Below are positions 1 through 12,825 of a DNA stretch of 64,000 bases, piece after piece. The translations under genes were made by a program, and so were the position numbers. The notes beneath the pieces were generated by a model. It was given only the letters and a program-made list of their open reading frames with translations. It did no database searches and was not told the DNA's origin. Origin of the DNA: Terebella lapidaria (lineage: Eukaryota > Annelida > Polychaeta > Terebellida > Terebellidae); NCBI GenBank assembly GCA_949152475.1, contig OX424555.1, positions 97,125,515-97,189,514 on the forward strand, written 5' to 3'. Within the stretch, counting starts at the first letter, position 1. Every line of letters starts with the position of its first letter.

Positions 1-2999
1 TATATTAATGCCAACTCGTCATACAACAAAGTCAAGACGGGGATATTAGTGACGGATATTTCTGATAATTTACCTATAGTGTTGCAGCTGAATAGACCAG
101 AATCGATCCACAAATCAAAAACAACTCCTTTAGAATTTCATTCACGTAAATTTGATGATGCGGTGATGCGCAGAATATCAAGCGAATTATCTTATTCCAA
201 TTGGTTAATATATCAAAATATGAATATTGATGATGCATTCGACCATTTTGCCGAAACTATTAATTCGGTCATTGAAAGGTATGCGCCACTAAGAAAACAT
301 CGAATTACTGCTAAACAAATCATTAAAAAATCTTGGATAACCCCTGGTATTAGGAAATCAGCGAACACATTGAATATGTTGTATAAAAAACAAATGAGTA
401 AACCAAAAACACACACGAGTCATATTAAATATTTATCGTATAAACGTGAGTACAACAAAATCAAACGAGTTAGTAAAAAACAGTACTTCACTGAATTATT
501 AAGTAAACATGAAAATGATGTACGAAAAACATGGAAAAATCTAAACAGCATTCTTGGGAGACAAAACGACAAGTCTTCAATATGTAATACTTTTGTCCAT
601 GAGGGGGGATATACAGAGGACCCTAAAACAATATCAGATGGTTTTTGTAAATATTTTAGTGAGATTGGAGAAAAATTTGCAAATGCAATACCCGTTGCCG
701 AAAAAAAATTTGACGCATATCTCCCGCAAGTCCAACAACATAATTCCTTTTACATTTCACCTACTGATCCAGATGAAATAGAACGAATTATTACCCATCT
801 TAAAACCAAAAAAAGCTCTGGACATGATAATATCAGTTCCAATTTTATGAAACAAATAAAAGATGTAATAAAATACCCCATTAGTATCCTAACAAACAAG
901 TCCATAGAAGCTGCATCCTTGAAATTAGCCAAAGTGGTTCCGATTTATAAGAATAAAGATCCAGAGCAATATACTAACTACAGACCAGTTTCTTTACTGC
1001 CGTGCATTTCTAAAGTTATAGAAAAAGTAATACATAAACGATTATATCACTTTATAAATAGTCGAGGCAAATTTTACGATAGTCAGTATGGATTTCGTCC
1101 AAACTATTCTACAATAGACGCTGTTACTGAACTGTGCTCGGAGTTGCTCGAGTCGTTAGATAACAAAAAACATGTTGTAACCGTTTTTTTTAGACCTCTC
1201 AAAGGCTTTTGACACTATACATCACGAAACATTATTACATAAACTATATTATTATGGGGTACGGGGTAAGGCTTTAGACTGGTTTAGGAGTTATCTAACA
1301 AATAGAAAAGAGTATGTTTCTTTCAAGTCAGTATCTTCCTCAGTTAAAGATGTCATCTACGGGGTTCCGCAAGGATCAGTATTAGGGCCTCTTCTATTCA
1401 TTTTATATACGAATGATTTACCAAGCTCGTTAAACAATTCTAAATGTATATTATTTGCTGACGACACCACGATATATTGCGCATCCGGAAAATTAAGTGA
1501 AGCAGTTGAGAAAATCAACCTCGATTTAAAAAATTTAACAGATTGGTTTCGAGCAAATAAATTGTCGTTAAATGTAAATAAAACAAACTATATGATATTC
1601 AGCAAAACTAAAAATCCAACTTCGAAACACTCTATCAGGATAGGTGACGTTGACATTAGTGCAGTGGATGAACCAAATTTTTGGGTATGATTATTGACAA
1701 TAAGTTGACATGGGGAAATCACATAAATTATTGTAGAAAAAAAATGGCTAGTGGTCTCTTTGCAATTAATTCACTAAAACACTCATTATTAAGTCCATAT
1801 TTGAAGTAAATTTACTACACATTAGTACATCCGTATATAAATTATGGTAATTTACTGTGGGGGTCCAAGTTTAAAACTCTGACGAAAAAACTCCAAATAG
1901 CCCAAAACAAAGCATTCCGAGCCATAACATTATCGGACTACAACAGTCCAACGGAACCTCTTTATAAACAACTTAACATACCCCGAATTCAGGACTTATT
2001 CCATATCCAGTTGGGTAAACTCATGTACAAAAATGCACGTAACCTTTTGCCTGCACCGCTCTCTAAATTTGTTGAAAGTAATGCCAGTTTTCATGAGTAC
2101 AGCACGAGAAATCGAGATCATCCACATACTTCTAGCCGTAACTCTCAATTTGTTCTGCGTACACATCTACATAAAGCCCCGGACTTATGGTATAAAATTC
2201 CTAATGATATCAAAAGAAGCAAAACTTTGGCTATATTCAATCGTAAATTACGAAAATATTTGCAAGGTCCTGGCAATGTACAAACGTAAATTGTATATTA
2301 TGTTTTTTTTTTGTTTTTTTTTGCTAATTCCACAATTGATGTTGACCGCTATTGGCCGCTATTGGCCGCTATCACATATTACCAACGACTATCTATAAAT
2401 GTTCAAGTGAATATATTCATATATTCTGCGCCATACCAGTTGATATATATATATGCGCAGTTTTCATCTTAAAGGTTTATTATGTAGTGTATTACTTAGT
2501 CGGTGTGGGTACGGTATTTTTTGGCGGGGGAGGCTTGTGCGCGGCGGCAACACGATATGACTATGCTACTGATTTTAGACTACGATGACTGATTGGCGTG
2601 ACCTTGCGTCCATGTCAGTCGGATTGATTTTATAGAATTTGCGTTAGTACTTTCGGATATCGTGCACACATTTTGCAAATTAATAAATGAATCATTTCCG
2701 ATAACCTTTCTTAGTCCTCTGGCAATTTTTATTATTATTATTTATATTATTATTTTTTGGATGTCTGGATGTGTGTGTGTATATCGGTATATTAGTTATA
2801 AATATTTTTCTGGGGTGCACGATCTATCACTGTTGAAAGTTGGGTATGGTTTATTATTATAACATGGTGGAACAGACATGTTTGTCTACGGTGCATACCT
2901 CCACTGAATACACTATTGTTCTTAAATATATATCACCCTGTACTCTATGTATTTCAGTTGGAAAATAAATTACTTACTTACTTACTTACTTACTTACGA
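1..2999 (+). mobile_element. Degenerate non-LTR retrotransposon (LINE-A), 5' end outside window
   Basis: This is a Jockey/CR1-group-like LINE that runs into the window from the left. The sequence encodes the end of an apurinic-type endonuclease followed by a reverse transcriptase, then a non-coding 3' UTR. The tail is a simple repeat of TTAC at about 2970-2997, next to an AATAAA signal. A microsatellite tail of this kind is typical of several LINE clades that do not end in poly-A. The 3' end abuts repeat unit A: sequence right after the tail matches the start of units B and C (around 9378 and 17013). The element therefore inserted into the tandem array. Clade assignment is tentative. Confidence 0.85.
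49..2289 (+). pseudogene. LINE-A ORF2 remnant: endonuclease end plus reverse transcriptase, frameshifted
   Basis: The first open segment (49-1212) starts at the end of the endonuclease domain. The usual SDH catalytic motif reads SDN here, so the histidine is lost. It then runs through a linker into reverse transcriptase motifs (NYRPVSLLP, YGFRP). The frame shifts near 1190-1200 in a T-run. The next segment carries the palm motifs ([24 protein letters not shown] at about 1458). A second shift lies near 1680, and an in-frame TAA sits at about 1807, before the C-terminal region ending at 2289. At least two frameshifts, one stop and the missing catalytic histidine mark this copy as dead. Family-level calls come from recognised RT motifs. 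Confidence 0.88.
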
Positions 3000-5446
3000 T
3001 ATATAGGCCTTACAATCTCAAACTGTCGATATGAAAACATAATATGATGTTTCATAAATAATACTTGCATGAATATGTAACTTCATTAAATGTCACATGG
3101 ATCTAAATGTGTGAATGTCGAACATGTTACACATTACTTTGTATGTTGTTTCATCTGGGATTCATTCACTTTTAGAAAATGACATCAGTTTATGATATCG
3201 AAACTTGAGAAACGATCTTTCGGGGCAAATATATCTGATTTACTGTGACGGAAAACACATTTCAATATGAGGCCCCAGTAACTACCGAAGGAGCTGAAGA
3301 ATATAGGTCACAGACGGGCCTGAGAGTGGTCAGCGAGCACCATTCATCCACAAAAGGCCAGCTAATACACAGTGATGGATTCATATATTATTGATTTCAT
3401 AAACTAAGACGTTTTGTGAAAAACAAACTTTATGCAATAGCACTTCCTCGTAATTTAGTCACTGATTGGGCAATAAAATATTCTCAGTGTCCTCGACTTA
3501 AAAATAGTTTTTTAACGCCTTCTATTTATCATTATGTTATTATTTTTTTCCATCATACACAATCACGAAATGTAGATTTATTTCATATCAAAACCAATTT
3601 ATTACATTATAAAATTTAAGGTTAGGACACACCAACCGCAGATTCAGCACCAACTCGGCGCCGAATACAGTCTGTTTCATGTGTATGCTGGTATATGCCG
3701 AATTGTCATGTAAAAACGCAATTGGGTGCTGCACTCACTCACGGTAGACCATGTTAGACCTATCTTAAGCATTATGCATCATGAGCAGGGCTTAGAGGTA
3801 AAACTCCCAAATCCCTTGTCCGAATCAGTTTCAGTTTTTTCCCACACAGGTTGTTAAATATGACTTAAATATAATGACAGACCGCTACCCCGTGTGCCAG
3901 TTCTCACAGGACATTTTTTCAAACGCTGTGGGAATATATCACTTACATATCATTTTCACATTACTCATGCACACACATACTACACATCTACATTACTCAC
4001 CGATATTGGCATAACGGAACCACACCCTGACTCTGTGGAGCCACATGTTCATTTGTGACCTACCTATAGGGAGTGACTAATTTAGGTTACTAGTATTGTC
4101 TTGAAGTTGGGTGCTTTCTGTTGAAGGAAATCAGTTCAAAAGTTATATTCATAATTTAACACTGATAAGTCTGGTTGATATATGGGCACATATATCATAA
4201 CGTTGTGATATCATTTAAAGATCGGCTTTGCTTCATACAATATTATTAGTCTATTAAACAGTGGGCACAATCAAGAGGGTGATATCACATTTGGCCACAT
4301 ACAACATGAAAGCAATTTCTATCTGATAAAGGCAAGTGGAATTACCGTCACAAGCTGGAAAATCTTCTGTAAAGCCCTATTCGAAAATCCAAGTCCCCAT
4401 TCGCTTCTTGTGGGTTTCAGCTTCAATCAATTGCTAGTTGAGTGTAGGACGTGTGTTCACAGCACCTTTCGTCATTAAGCCGTTCTCAATGTACATGTAT
4501 AAACAACAAGCAAAGATATATTGTATGAACTCGCCACAAAGAGGCTGAGGCTGTCTGTTCTCAGTGCAACAATGATTATAAGTGAATATAATGGAATCAA
4601 TATGGGGATAAATTATGTGGGAACAATATAGAAAGAACAGTCAGATGTTGGCCACATGGTATCACTTGCATCTACTGCTAAAGGCGTGGTTTTGCTCAAT
4701 CAGGGTGGGATATTTCTTCTAGGAACAATTTCTTTTGTAACTTCACCACTGCACATACATCTATCTGAAGAAGTGGCACGACACAATGGACTGCATGAAA
4801 TATTTCAGTATATGGTTTCTCGAAGTTGCTGCATGTTTGAATAACCTGCCCTCGTTATTTCTGTTAAATATGCTATTGGTCAGCACTGGATCATCTGGTA
4901 AATTTTGAAGTGGAACGGGAAAAACTGATACCTTTGACAAAACCGAGAAAGGACGTACATGTATATATACATATCATACGAATCATAGATGACTATATGA
5001 ACCAAAGGATTTCTTTCTCAAAGACTTCATTTCGATTTTCTGGTAGAGTGTGTTTGAATATATTGACATAATGCATAATGCATCACTTTGACCAACATTT
5101 TTCCCCAGATCCACATTAGAACTTATTTATATTTTGTTTCCAAGAACTTGTAAAGAATGAATAATCTCTCAATTAATACTATCCAGATTTTTTATCGTTG
5201 GTTTCCTGTGACAGATAACATGCTTCACTCAGAATTTGCTGTTGTTGATGAATGAGCCAGAGAAACTAAGTGACAGACAGTTCCGAGAGTGGTCAGTGAG
5301 CACCACTCATCCACATGGAAGTATACAAGACACAGACGTGCCTACATCACCAGAATATCTTACAACCTTAAAACGTCAATGTCATGAAAAGTAAATTGAG
5401 CTTAACACCCTTTGACCAGAAAAACCTTTTGACCAGAGAAAAATTA

Positions 5447-6877
5447 GCACAAGGGATAAGACAGGTTACCAGACAAAATATGTTATTCAGCAAATATTAT
5501 TTCCTAAATGTCCACAAATGAATCCTAAGCTGTAAAGTCGATAATAAGCGAGATCATTTCCTATATGTCCAAAATTGACCCCAAAGCTGTAAAATCGATA
5601 ATCAGTGAAATATTAGCCATTTTGTCCATTTTGTCCTGTGACCTTGAAAATGAGGTCAAAGACCAAATTCAAGGTCATGACAATCTACATATATCATTTC
5701 CTATAAGTTCATAATTGATTCCTAAGCTGTAAGGTCGATAATAAGCGAGATATTAGCCACTTTTCCTGTGATCATGAATATGAGGTCAAAGGTCAACTTT
5801 AAGGTCATCAGAATATTCGGCGTATACCTTTTTCTAAATGTCCACAATTGATTCCTAAGCTGTAAAGTCGATAATAAGCGATTTATAAGCCATTTTGTGC
5901 TCTTGACCTTGAAGTGAGGTCAGAGGTCAAATTCCAGGTCACCAGAATATTCAGCATATATCATTTCTCATATGTCCACAATTGATCCCTAAGCTGTAAA
6001 ATCGATATTGAGTGAGATGTCAGCCATTTTGTCTTGTGTCCTTGAAAATGAGGTCAAAGGTCAAATTCAAGGTCATGACAATAATCTGCATATATCATTT
6101 CCTATATGTTCATAATTGATTCCTAAGCAGTAAAGTCGATAAGAAGTGAGATATTAGCCATTTTGTCCTGTGACCTTGAAAATGAAGTCAAATTCAAGGT
6201 CATCAGAATATTCGGCATATATCATTTCCTTTATGTCCACAATTGATTCCTAGGCTGTAAAGTCAATAACAAGCAAGATATTGGCCATTTAGTGCTCTGA
6301 CCTTGAAACTGAGGTCAGAGGTCAAATTCAAGGTCACGAGAATATTCAGCATATATCATTTCCTATATATGCATAACTGATTCCTAGTCTTTAATCTCAA
6401 TATTAAGTGAGATATTAGCCATACTGTGTCCCATTATAAAGCATAGGAGAATTTAACATGGGGAAGTCCCATTTGGGCCGTGTTTGGGCCAAAAATGGCA
6501 CATTTGGAGTGATTCAAGGGCAACGAAAACTATACATGTCACAGGGATACACAAGGAGTGTTATGAATGAAAGAGAAAAAAAATTACCAAACAGTTTTTG
6601 AGGAAATGTCCACCAAAGTACAACTTTGGGCGTTTTTCGACGAAAACCGCCGCCATTTTGAAAAAAAAAATGCGAAATTAAAAAAACTAAAAAATACCTT
6701 CCTCTCGATATATTTTTAGCCATATTTCTGCAAAATTTCAGAGAAATTCGATCGTAAACTTCAAAGATAAAATTGTTTACAGACGGACGGACGATGGACG
6801 GACGATGGACGGACGATGGACGGACGACGGACGCAACGCCACGGCAATAGGTTATCGGACCATAGGTCCGGTAACCT
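5447..6877 (+). mobile_element. Palindrome-ended non-autonomous element, copy 1
   Basis: The left terminus contains GACAGGTTACC and the right terminus ends in GGTCCGGTAACCT, so the ends are imperfect inverted repeats. The right end is also a self-complementary palindrome (6850-6876, GGTTATCGGACC facing GGTCCGGTAACC). Just inside it lie tandem ACGGACGATGG repeats. The interior is a tandem array of about 150-bp units. The element is flanked by AAAATTA on both sides (5440-5446 and 6878-6884). Unit C has the uninterrupted site near 18421-18437 (gagaaaaattaaacggg), which is the empty site. There is no coding capacity. TSD length is ambiguous because the target is A/T-rich (5-8 bp fits all three copies), so the superfamily is not assigned. 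Confidence 0.82.
5490..6420 (+). repeat. Internal ~150-bp tandem repeats rich in AGGTCA half-sites
   Basis: Roughly six degenerate copies follow the pattern 'atatcatttcctatatgtcc ... gattcctaagctgtaaagtc ... agccattttgtcc ... ccttgaaaatgaggtcaaag ... ttcaaggtcat'. Each copy carries an AGGTCA-N-AGGTCA pair, perfect at 6051-6063, and a separate TCAAGGTCA. These match the consensus DR1 and NR5A/ERR-type nuclear-receptor elements. The similarity is visible in the sequence. Receptor binding is not shown and could be coincidental. Confidence 0.7.
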
Positions 6878-9800
6878 AAAATTAAATGGGTTCTTTTGAG
6901 GCTCTTATTTGTTCCTACGGAGCATGTTAACTCTTTCTACTTCTAGTGTTGCCATTATGGCTTTGGACATACATTTTTGGTCAGGATTTGTTTCTATTCA
7001 ATATGTGTTTCAAAATAAAAATGCTACTGACATCATCAATCTCTTGTGGCATTCATAGTAATAGATTACCAACATTTAAACTGATTAATTTAAGACAGTT
7101 TCGTCGTCTGTAGATCCGTGTGTATAGATCCGGTTTTCCAGCACCAAATCACACAATTTTCACAGATATGAAAATCAAAATGTTTCCAGCTGCTTGTCTC
7201 AACGTGTTTTTAGTTTTACAGTGCCATAAATGATGTAGTGACACTTTGACGAAAACAGCATATGTATGAACTACTGTAGCAAAAGTCTATTTGATGTAAA
7301 ACTTCCCACGGGATGCCATGTTGCAGGACCTGGAGGTAGCTACGGTAAACATCAAGAATGATATATCATGTCATTTCTTCCGAACCTTCATAACGCTGCT
7401 GATATAAATGTGTCAATGTTGATGTAGGATGGGGGACATGGACATGTTATTGCCATACCGCTGTCGAGGGTCGTGTCAGTGTAAGGACTTTTATCATATT
7501 TAGTCTGCTCAGACTGACAGGGACTGAAGTGGATTGGATCTTATTTTGCTGTAACGACATGTATATATTTTTTTATTATGATATATATGCGAATGGAATA
7601 TATCATGCTTTGACTTGTTGGGGACTGAATCATGCATTGAGAACGGTTGCTAGTTGTGCAAGAAGCGGATGAAACATGATATTTTATAACTTATTTGCAG
7701 TGGATCAAGGTCATTCAATCAATACTAGATGTGAACTGTTTTATTTTTGTGTCAATGTATACATTTAAAAAATTCGGTGGACATTACGTTTTTGGTATAT
7801 TATTAATTTGGCAAAGAAAAAATACATGTAGGTCTATTGTATCACTGTATATATAGTAATTATTGGATAATGAATATAGTGTCTTCTCGATGTTATTGAA
7901 CTCACAATGTAATTAAGAAAATTTTGTTGACTAGCTCTCATGCATTCTGAATATATCACTATTCTGACATGTTGGCTTCAGGTGGATGTGCTCCAAGAAA
8001 TATATTGCTATATCACATATTTCATTGTGGTGTTAACTTTCACCAGGTAAGGATTTTGAATATTTGTGGGTGCCTTACATAATCTGGTGTATATAGGTCC
8101 AAACCGTGTTGGGACCAATCCTGAATTAAGACTGTGGTATCGAAGACAACACATTTTTCATTTAAATATAAATGAAACGATTATGAAGGATGAAGGAAGA
8201 GAAAGTATTGTTAAATGAGGCATTATAGTAATTTTCAGTGGCGTGTTTATGCTTTAGTACGACAGTGACCACTTTTCAGCAACCCTCACATCCAGACCCT
8301 CGAAACTGTTTTTGGCCTTACTCTACTTTCCATGTCAAACATTCTCTGGGAAACCCAACCCACAACATGCACTATCGATATGTCAGGATGTTCCATTTTA
8401 GTCGTTCCTACTCCAGTCTGAGATCGTGAATGGAATTGATAAAGGACCCGAGAAAACAACATACTTAGCACCATTGAAAACATTCTTCCAACATTTCTGA
8501 ATTTGAATCTATGCATGTAATGCATCACTGGTGACTTTGGGACCCCTAAATATCTTTGAGCTCTCAGCTCGTGTTCTGGTGATGTATGAAGCCGTTGCTG
8601 TGTATTTTCTATCCTTGGTTGGATGAATGGTGCTGGTGGACCACTGTGCGAAACTTCCATCACAAGATTCTTCCGCTCATTCATCAATTGCAGAAGTTTC
8701 TCACCCATGTGTGAAATCCAATAACTTAATTTGGGGAAGATCGTTAATACCCGGCACTTTGAGCGAGAGGCATCGTGAAATGTTGTTATCATTTGTCCAA
8801 TGGCTACATCCCACTGAGGTATGGTGTATGTTTGTTATATTGGGTATTATCATTTGGAGAAGTGTGATTTTGAGAGGGGTATAGATGGAACCACAATAAG
8901 TAAAAGTAAATAAACTAATGTAGATGGATATATTTTAAGTCGTGACTGAAAGATACCGGTATATATCTAGAGCACAGTCAAGATAACAATTGCCCATAAA
9001 CCATCGAAAAACTCAATTTATCAACTGGATACTAGGATAAAAGGAAAGAACAATTACCACCAGAAGACAAAAAGGCAGGAAATCGTATGTTTCTGAAATA
9101 AATGGTACAATAGGACAGAGGGCACTTAGAGTGGTGCCAGTTCTGAGACTCACTGGGCTAAAAGCCTCATGCCATAACCGGAGCACCGATAGGATAAGGG
9201 ATGTTGAGAGCAGCTTTGTGTCTCTCTTCATCTATCAGAACTTTTGAACATGGTCACTATTTTGAGTTTGATTATTCCTTCCGAAGTATTTCCCTATATT
9301 CAATACTTTCGTAAATATGTGAACTGATATATCAGACAAAACATTCCAGGATGTGACATCAGATAATATATTTTGAATCAATATATAGGCCTTAAAATCT
9401 CAAACTGTCGATATGAAAACATAACATGATGTTTCATAAACACATGTAGTACTTGTATAAAAATGTAACTTCATTAAATATCACCCGGATCTAAATGTGT
9501 GACTGTTGAATATGTGACACATTGCTTTGTATGTTGTTTCAACTAGGCTTCATACACATTTTAAAAAATGGCATGAATTTCTGATATTGAAACTTGAGAA
9601 GAATGAAGAATGATCTTTCGGGGCAAATATATTTGATTTCTTGTGACGAAACACACATTTCACTTTGAAGCTCCGGTAAGTGACAGACGGTTCTGATGCT
9701 GGTCAGCGAGCAACATCCCTCCACACAATTCCAGAAAATACACAGTGATGGATTAATCTATCATTGATTTCGTTTTGTGAAAAATAAACTTTTCTCATAA

Positions 9801-11286
9801 TGCATCAGCAGTTCCTCGTAATATAGTCACTGTTTGGGCAACAAAATATTCCCAGTATCCTCGACTCGCAAATAGTTTTTTTTAACGCCATCTATCTATG
9901 ATTATGTTATTATTCTTTTCCACCACACACAATCATGAAATGTGGATTATTTCATATCTAAACCAATTTATTACATTATAAAATAAAAGGTTAGGACACA
10001 CCAAACGCAGATTCAGCATCAACTCTGCGCCGAATACAGCCTGTTTCATATGTATACTGGTATATGCCGAATTGTCATGTAAAAACACAATTGGGTGCTG
10101 CACTCACGGTAGACCATGTTAGACCTATCTTAAACAGTATCTTAAACTTTTCCTATTATCTGATAAAGGCAAGTGGAATTACCGTCACAAGCTGGAAAAT
10201 CTTATGTAAAGCCCTATTCGAAAATCCAAGTGCCCATTCGCTTCTTGTGGGTTCCAGCTTCAATCAATTGCTGGTTGAGTGTAGGACGTGTGTTCACAGC
10301 ACCTTTCGTCATTAAGCCATTCTCAATGTATAAACATCAAGCGAAGATATATTGTATGAACTCGTCACAAAGAGGCTGGGGCTGTCTCTTCTCAGTGCAA
10401 CAATGATTATGAGTGGATATAATGGAATCAATATGGGGATAAATTATGTGGGAACAATATAGAAAGAACAGTCAGATGTTGGCCACATGGTATCACTTGC
10501 ATCTACTGCTAAAGGCGTGGTTTTGCTCAATCAGGGTGGGATATTTTTTCTAGGAACACTTTTGTAACTTCACCACTGCACATACATCTATCTGAAGAAG
10601 CGGCATCACACAATGGACTGCATGAAATATTTCAGTATATGGTTATTTCGAAGTTGCTGCATGTTTGAATAACCTGCCCTCGTTATTTCTGTTAAATATG
10701 CTATTGGTCAGCACTGGATCATCTGGTAAATTTTGAAGTGGAATGGGAAAAATTGATACCTTTAACAAAACCGAGAAAGGACGTACATGTATATATACAT
10801 ATCATACGAATCATAGATGACTATATGAACCAAAGGATTTCTTTCTCAAAGACTTCATTTCGATTTTCTGGTAGAGTGTGTTTGAATATATTGACATAAT
10901 GCATAATGCATCACTTTGACCACATTTTCCCCAGTTCCACATTAGAACTTATTTATATTTTGTTTCCAAGAACTTGTGAAGAATGAATAATCTCTCAATT
11001 AATACTATCCAGATTTTTTATCGTTGGTTTCCTGTGACAGAACACATGCTTCACTCAGAATTTGCTGTTGTTGATGAATGAGCCAGAGAAACTAAGTGAC
11101 AGACAGTTCCGAGAGTGGTCAGCGAGCACCACTCATCCACATGGAAGTATACAAGACACAGACGTGCCTACATCACAAGAAAAGTAAATTGAGCTTAACA
11201 CACTTTGACCAGAAAAACCCTTTGACCAGAGAAAAATTAGCCCAAGGGCTAAGACAGGTTACCAGACAAAATATGTTATTCAGCAT

Positions 11287-12170
11287 TGTCACGAATATGT
11301 GACATGTTGTTTACTATATTATTCCCGTAGCAGGCTTCACGTTATTATTGAGCAGTGGCAAGTCCCATTGCGGGTAGTACCTGAAGAGTGAAGTATTATA
11401 GTGTGTGTTGTTTCAGAGTTGAGTTTAGTTATATGTATATTATTTCAGTGGAACTCGTGGCAGCGCAATTGATATATGTTATTGCATTGATTTGGTTAAT
11501 CCTGTTGTGCTTGTTCACGCCTGGTGACCACAGACACTCACTAAGATATATAAACTCGATGCTAATTCATGTTTGTTACAATGCAAACGGGAGCTCAGCG
11601 ACTGCACCAGACAGAGGCAGTAGTGATAGTGCGATGTAGTGCTATGTGATATTACCAGTATTATGTGAATTGTGTGGAGGACTTGGACACTTTCACCGTG
11701 AGTACATGTATATATGTTGGATTTTATCGATAGGTCGGGGATAGGGTAAGATAGTTAGGTGGGTTAGGACATGTTGTGCTATTTGTTTCATTTATTAAGC
11801 TTCAAGGTCGGGAACCTGACATGATGTAACAGACGCCTAGAACAGGGCTGAACTAGAGAGCCGACAACAGACGTATACATACGGGGAAGAACTACGTGGG
11901 AAAACTCAAGAATTCATGTCGGGTCGCCGCTAACCGGGAGCGTCTAGTACAGCAGTTCAAGATTGAAGTTATTGTAACGGGAGCAGTGTTGCTCGAAGCG
12001 CTATTTTAATATTACACAGCTGTCATTCATTGTACATATTGTCTACTTATCAAACGTTTAAAAATTATATTTGGTTGTCCGAGTTAGTTATTTGTCCATT
12101 ATATGAGTCCGAGTGAATTAGGTACCAAGAGGTGCTTTATATGTCTGACCAGTCACAGAATATCGTGACA
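11287..12170 (+). mobile_element. Solo LTR (884 bp) of an LTR retrotransposon
   Basis: The insertion begins TGTCACGA and ends TCGTGACA, an 8-bp perfect inverted terminal repeat with the TG...CA ends typical of LTRs. It is flanked by the 5-bp direct repeat AGCAT (11282-11286 and 12171-12175). The uninterrupted sequence (cagcatatatcatttcc) occurs repeatedly in the tandem units of the host element. A TATATAAA box lies at 11547-11554. No gag or pol is present, which fits recombination between two LTRs. The strand is taken from the TATA box orientation and is only moderately supported. Superfamily (Gypsy or BEL-like, both giving 4-6-bp TSDs) is undetermined. Confidence 0.85.
11547..11554 (+). promoter_or_regulatory. 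Candidate TATA box in the solo LTR
   Basis: TATATAAA lies about 260 bp from the left end of the LTR, a plausible place for the U3 promoter. This is motif match only. In AT-rich DNA a chance occurrence is possible. Confidence 0.3.
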
Positions 12171-12825
12171 AGCATATATCATTTCCTAAATGTCCACAAA
12201 TGATTCCTAAGCTGTAAAGTCGATAATAAGCGAGATCATTTCCTATATGCCCAAAATTGATCCCAAAGCTGTAAAATCGATAATCAGTGAAATATTAGCC
12301 ATTTTGTCCTGTGACCTTGAAAATGAGGTCAAAGACCAAATTCAAGGTCATGACAATCTGCATATATCATTTCCTATAAGTTCATAATTGATTCCTAAGC
12401 TATAAGGTCGATAAGAAGCGAGATATTAGCCATTTTTCCTGTGATCCTGAATATCAGGTCAAAGGTCAACTTCAAGGTCATCAGAATATTCGGCGTAAAC
12501 CTTTTTCTAAATGTCCACAATTGATTCCTAAGCTGTAAAGTCGATAATAAGCGATTTATTAGCCATTTTGTGCTCTTGACCTTGAAGTGAGGTCAAAGGT
12601 CAAATTCAAGGTCACGAGAATATTCAGCATATATCATTTCTCATATGTCCACAATTGATCCCTAAGCTGTAAAATCGAATAATCTGCATATATCATTTCC
12701 TATATGTTCATAATTGATTCCTAAGCAGTCGATAAGAAGTGAGATATTAGCCATTTTGTCATGTGACCTTGAAAATGAAGTCAAATTCAAGGTCATCAGA
12801 ATATTCAGCATATATCATTTCCTAT

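Larger units (their letters stand above)
2999..9377. repeat. Long tandem repeat unit A (~6.4 kb, mostly non-coding)
   Basis: This stretch matches 9378-17012 (unit B) and 17013 onward (unit C) in the same order over almost its whole length. Landmarks are 'atataggcc' near 3002, 'gataaaggcaagtggaatta' near 4326, 'ggatgccatg' near 7311 and 'ggacccgagaaaac' near 8440, with about 90% or better identity by eye. It contains one palindrome-ended element (5447-6877). A segment of about 540 bp at 3780-4320 is absent from unit B but has counterparts in unit D (around 40250-40560). No protein gene is supported. The longest open frames are short, and where they recur in the paralogous copies their reading frame is not preserved. 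Confidence 0.8.

Noticed and set aside
8286..8792. 168-codon minus-strand open frame, matched by 169 codons at 15908-16417
   Set aside because: It recurs only because units A and B are close copies. Changes between them are not obviously synonymous, and the third copy near 38220 has a stop in frame. No domain is recognised.
9013..9231. Short minus-strand open frame also seen at 16527-16802
   Set aside because: Shared by duplication of the long unit, with different lengths and frames in the two copies. No motif was recognised.
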